Assembly (NCBI GenBank): GCA_020633895.1
Contig: JACKCT010000013.1
Location: 1 to 64,000 of the forward strand
Direction of reading: 5' to 3'
DNA from: Deltaproteobacteria bacterium
Lineage (GTDB): Bacteria > Lernaellota > Lernaellaia > JACKCT01
DNA length: 64,000 nt
Shown here: positions 63,915 through 64,000 of the stretch, piece after piece
Numbering within the stretch: the first letter of the stretch is position 1
Layout of the letters: the number at the start of each line of letters is the position of its first letter
The notes under the pieces: model-generated
Databases searched by the model: none
Told to the model about the DNA's origin: nothing
The model's input: the letters and a program-made list of their open reading frames with translations, nothing else
Program-made: the position numbers and the translations under genes

Positions 63915-64000
63915 ATATCCCTTCTTTCTCCCAAACCAAACGGTATATTCAGGTGAAGTATGACCGTCCGTCCGGGATTCCCCGATGTCGATTTTCAACG

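Overview
The window is GC-rich bacterial chromosome from a diderm, probably aerobic chemoheterotroph. It carries lipobox-bearing lipoproteins, a twitching-motility ATPase, an AlkB-type alkane hydroxylase, an assimilatory APS-reducing sulfate pathway, recA, dnaX-ybaB-recR, greA and hemB. Six exported proteins have long Asp/Thr low-complexity linkers or tails and one ends in SGGGCGC. Together with the family content this suggests an uncultured deltaproteobacterial-like lineage (Lernaellota or a relative is my guess). That placement is inference; no rRNA is present. I found no tRNA, CRISPR array, insertion sequence or prophage.

Layout. 0-8 kb: glnD, a two-gene unit of small proteins, a MutL/GlmL-like ASKHA ATPase paired with a barrel-sandwich/KOW-like protein, and a DUF1801 protein. 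8-14 kb: a beta-propeller lipoprotein, a family 2 glycosyltransferase, two zinc-ribbon membrane proteins, a PHP-domain protein and a DUF3108-like protein. 14-17.5 kb: recA, pilT and an Asp-rich lipoprotein. 17.5-24.7 kb: small proteins, a second DUF3108-like protein, an amine oxidase, two alpha/beta hydrolases, and alkB with a palindromic operator at its promoter. 24.7-28.1 kb: a PAS-domain NarL-type two-component pair. 28-38 kb: a Thr-rich secreted protein, a complete ECF transporter (S, fused A-A, T), a methyltransferase, a VIT/VWA protein and a nearly pure Asp-repeat lipoprotein. 38-42 kb: a long-form SRP RNA followed by dnaX-ybaB-recR. 42-53 kb: a receiver-less sigma-54 activator, greA, the rrf2-cysH-cysD-cysN sulfur operon, hemB, an ArsA/Get3-like ATPase and a nitroreductase with a tiny membrane protein. 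53-57 kb: a coiled-coil/Nudix/membrane-protein operon and a B12-binding radical SAM enzyme. 57-58 kb: a less GC-rich two-gene insert (DUF6338-like). 58-64 kb: a seven-gene minus-strand operon.

The last operon is the most unusual feature. It runs HEAT protein, single-domain receiver, FHA-GAF-kinase-like protein, DpgD-like crotonase, DpgA-like type III polyketide synthase, DpgB-like crotonase, GNAT acetyltransferase. It joins a signalling module to 3,5-dihydroxyphenylacetyl-CoA-type chemistry, and the kinase-like protein lacks both the phospho-acceptor histidine and the N-box asparagine.

Two interspersed repeat families lie between genes. Family B (about 46 bp, imperfect hairpin, GGGTGCCACACTT...GGTGTGAAT) sits just after stop codons and mostly in the sense orientation of the preceding gene. 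Family A (modules containing AGAGCC and GGGGCTCT) often follows it. The two families look like linked 3'-end or mobile palindromic elements.
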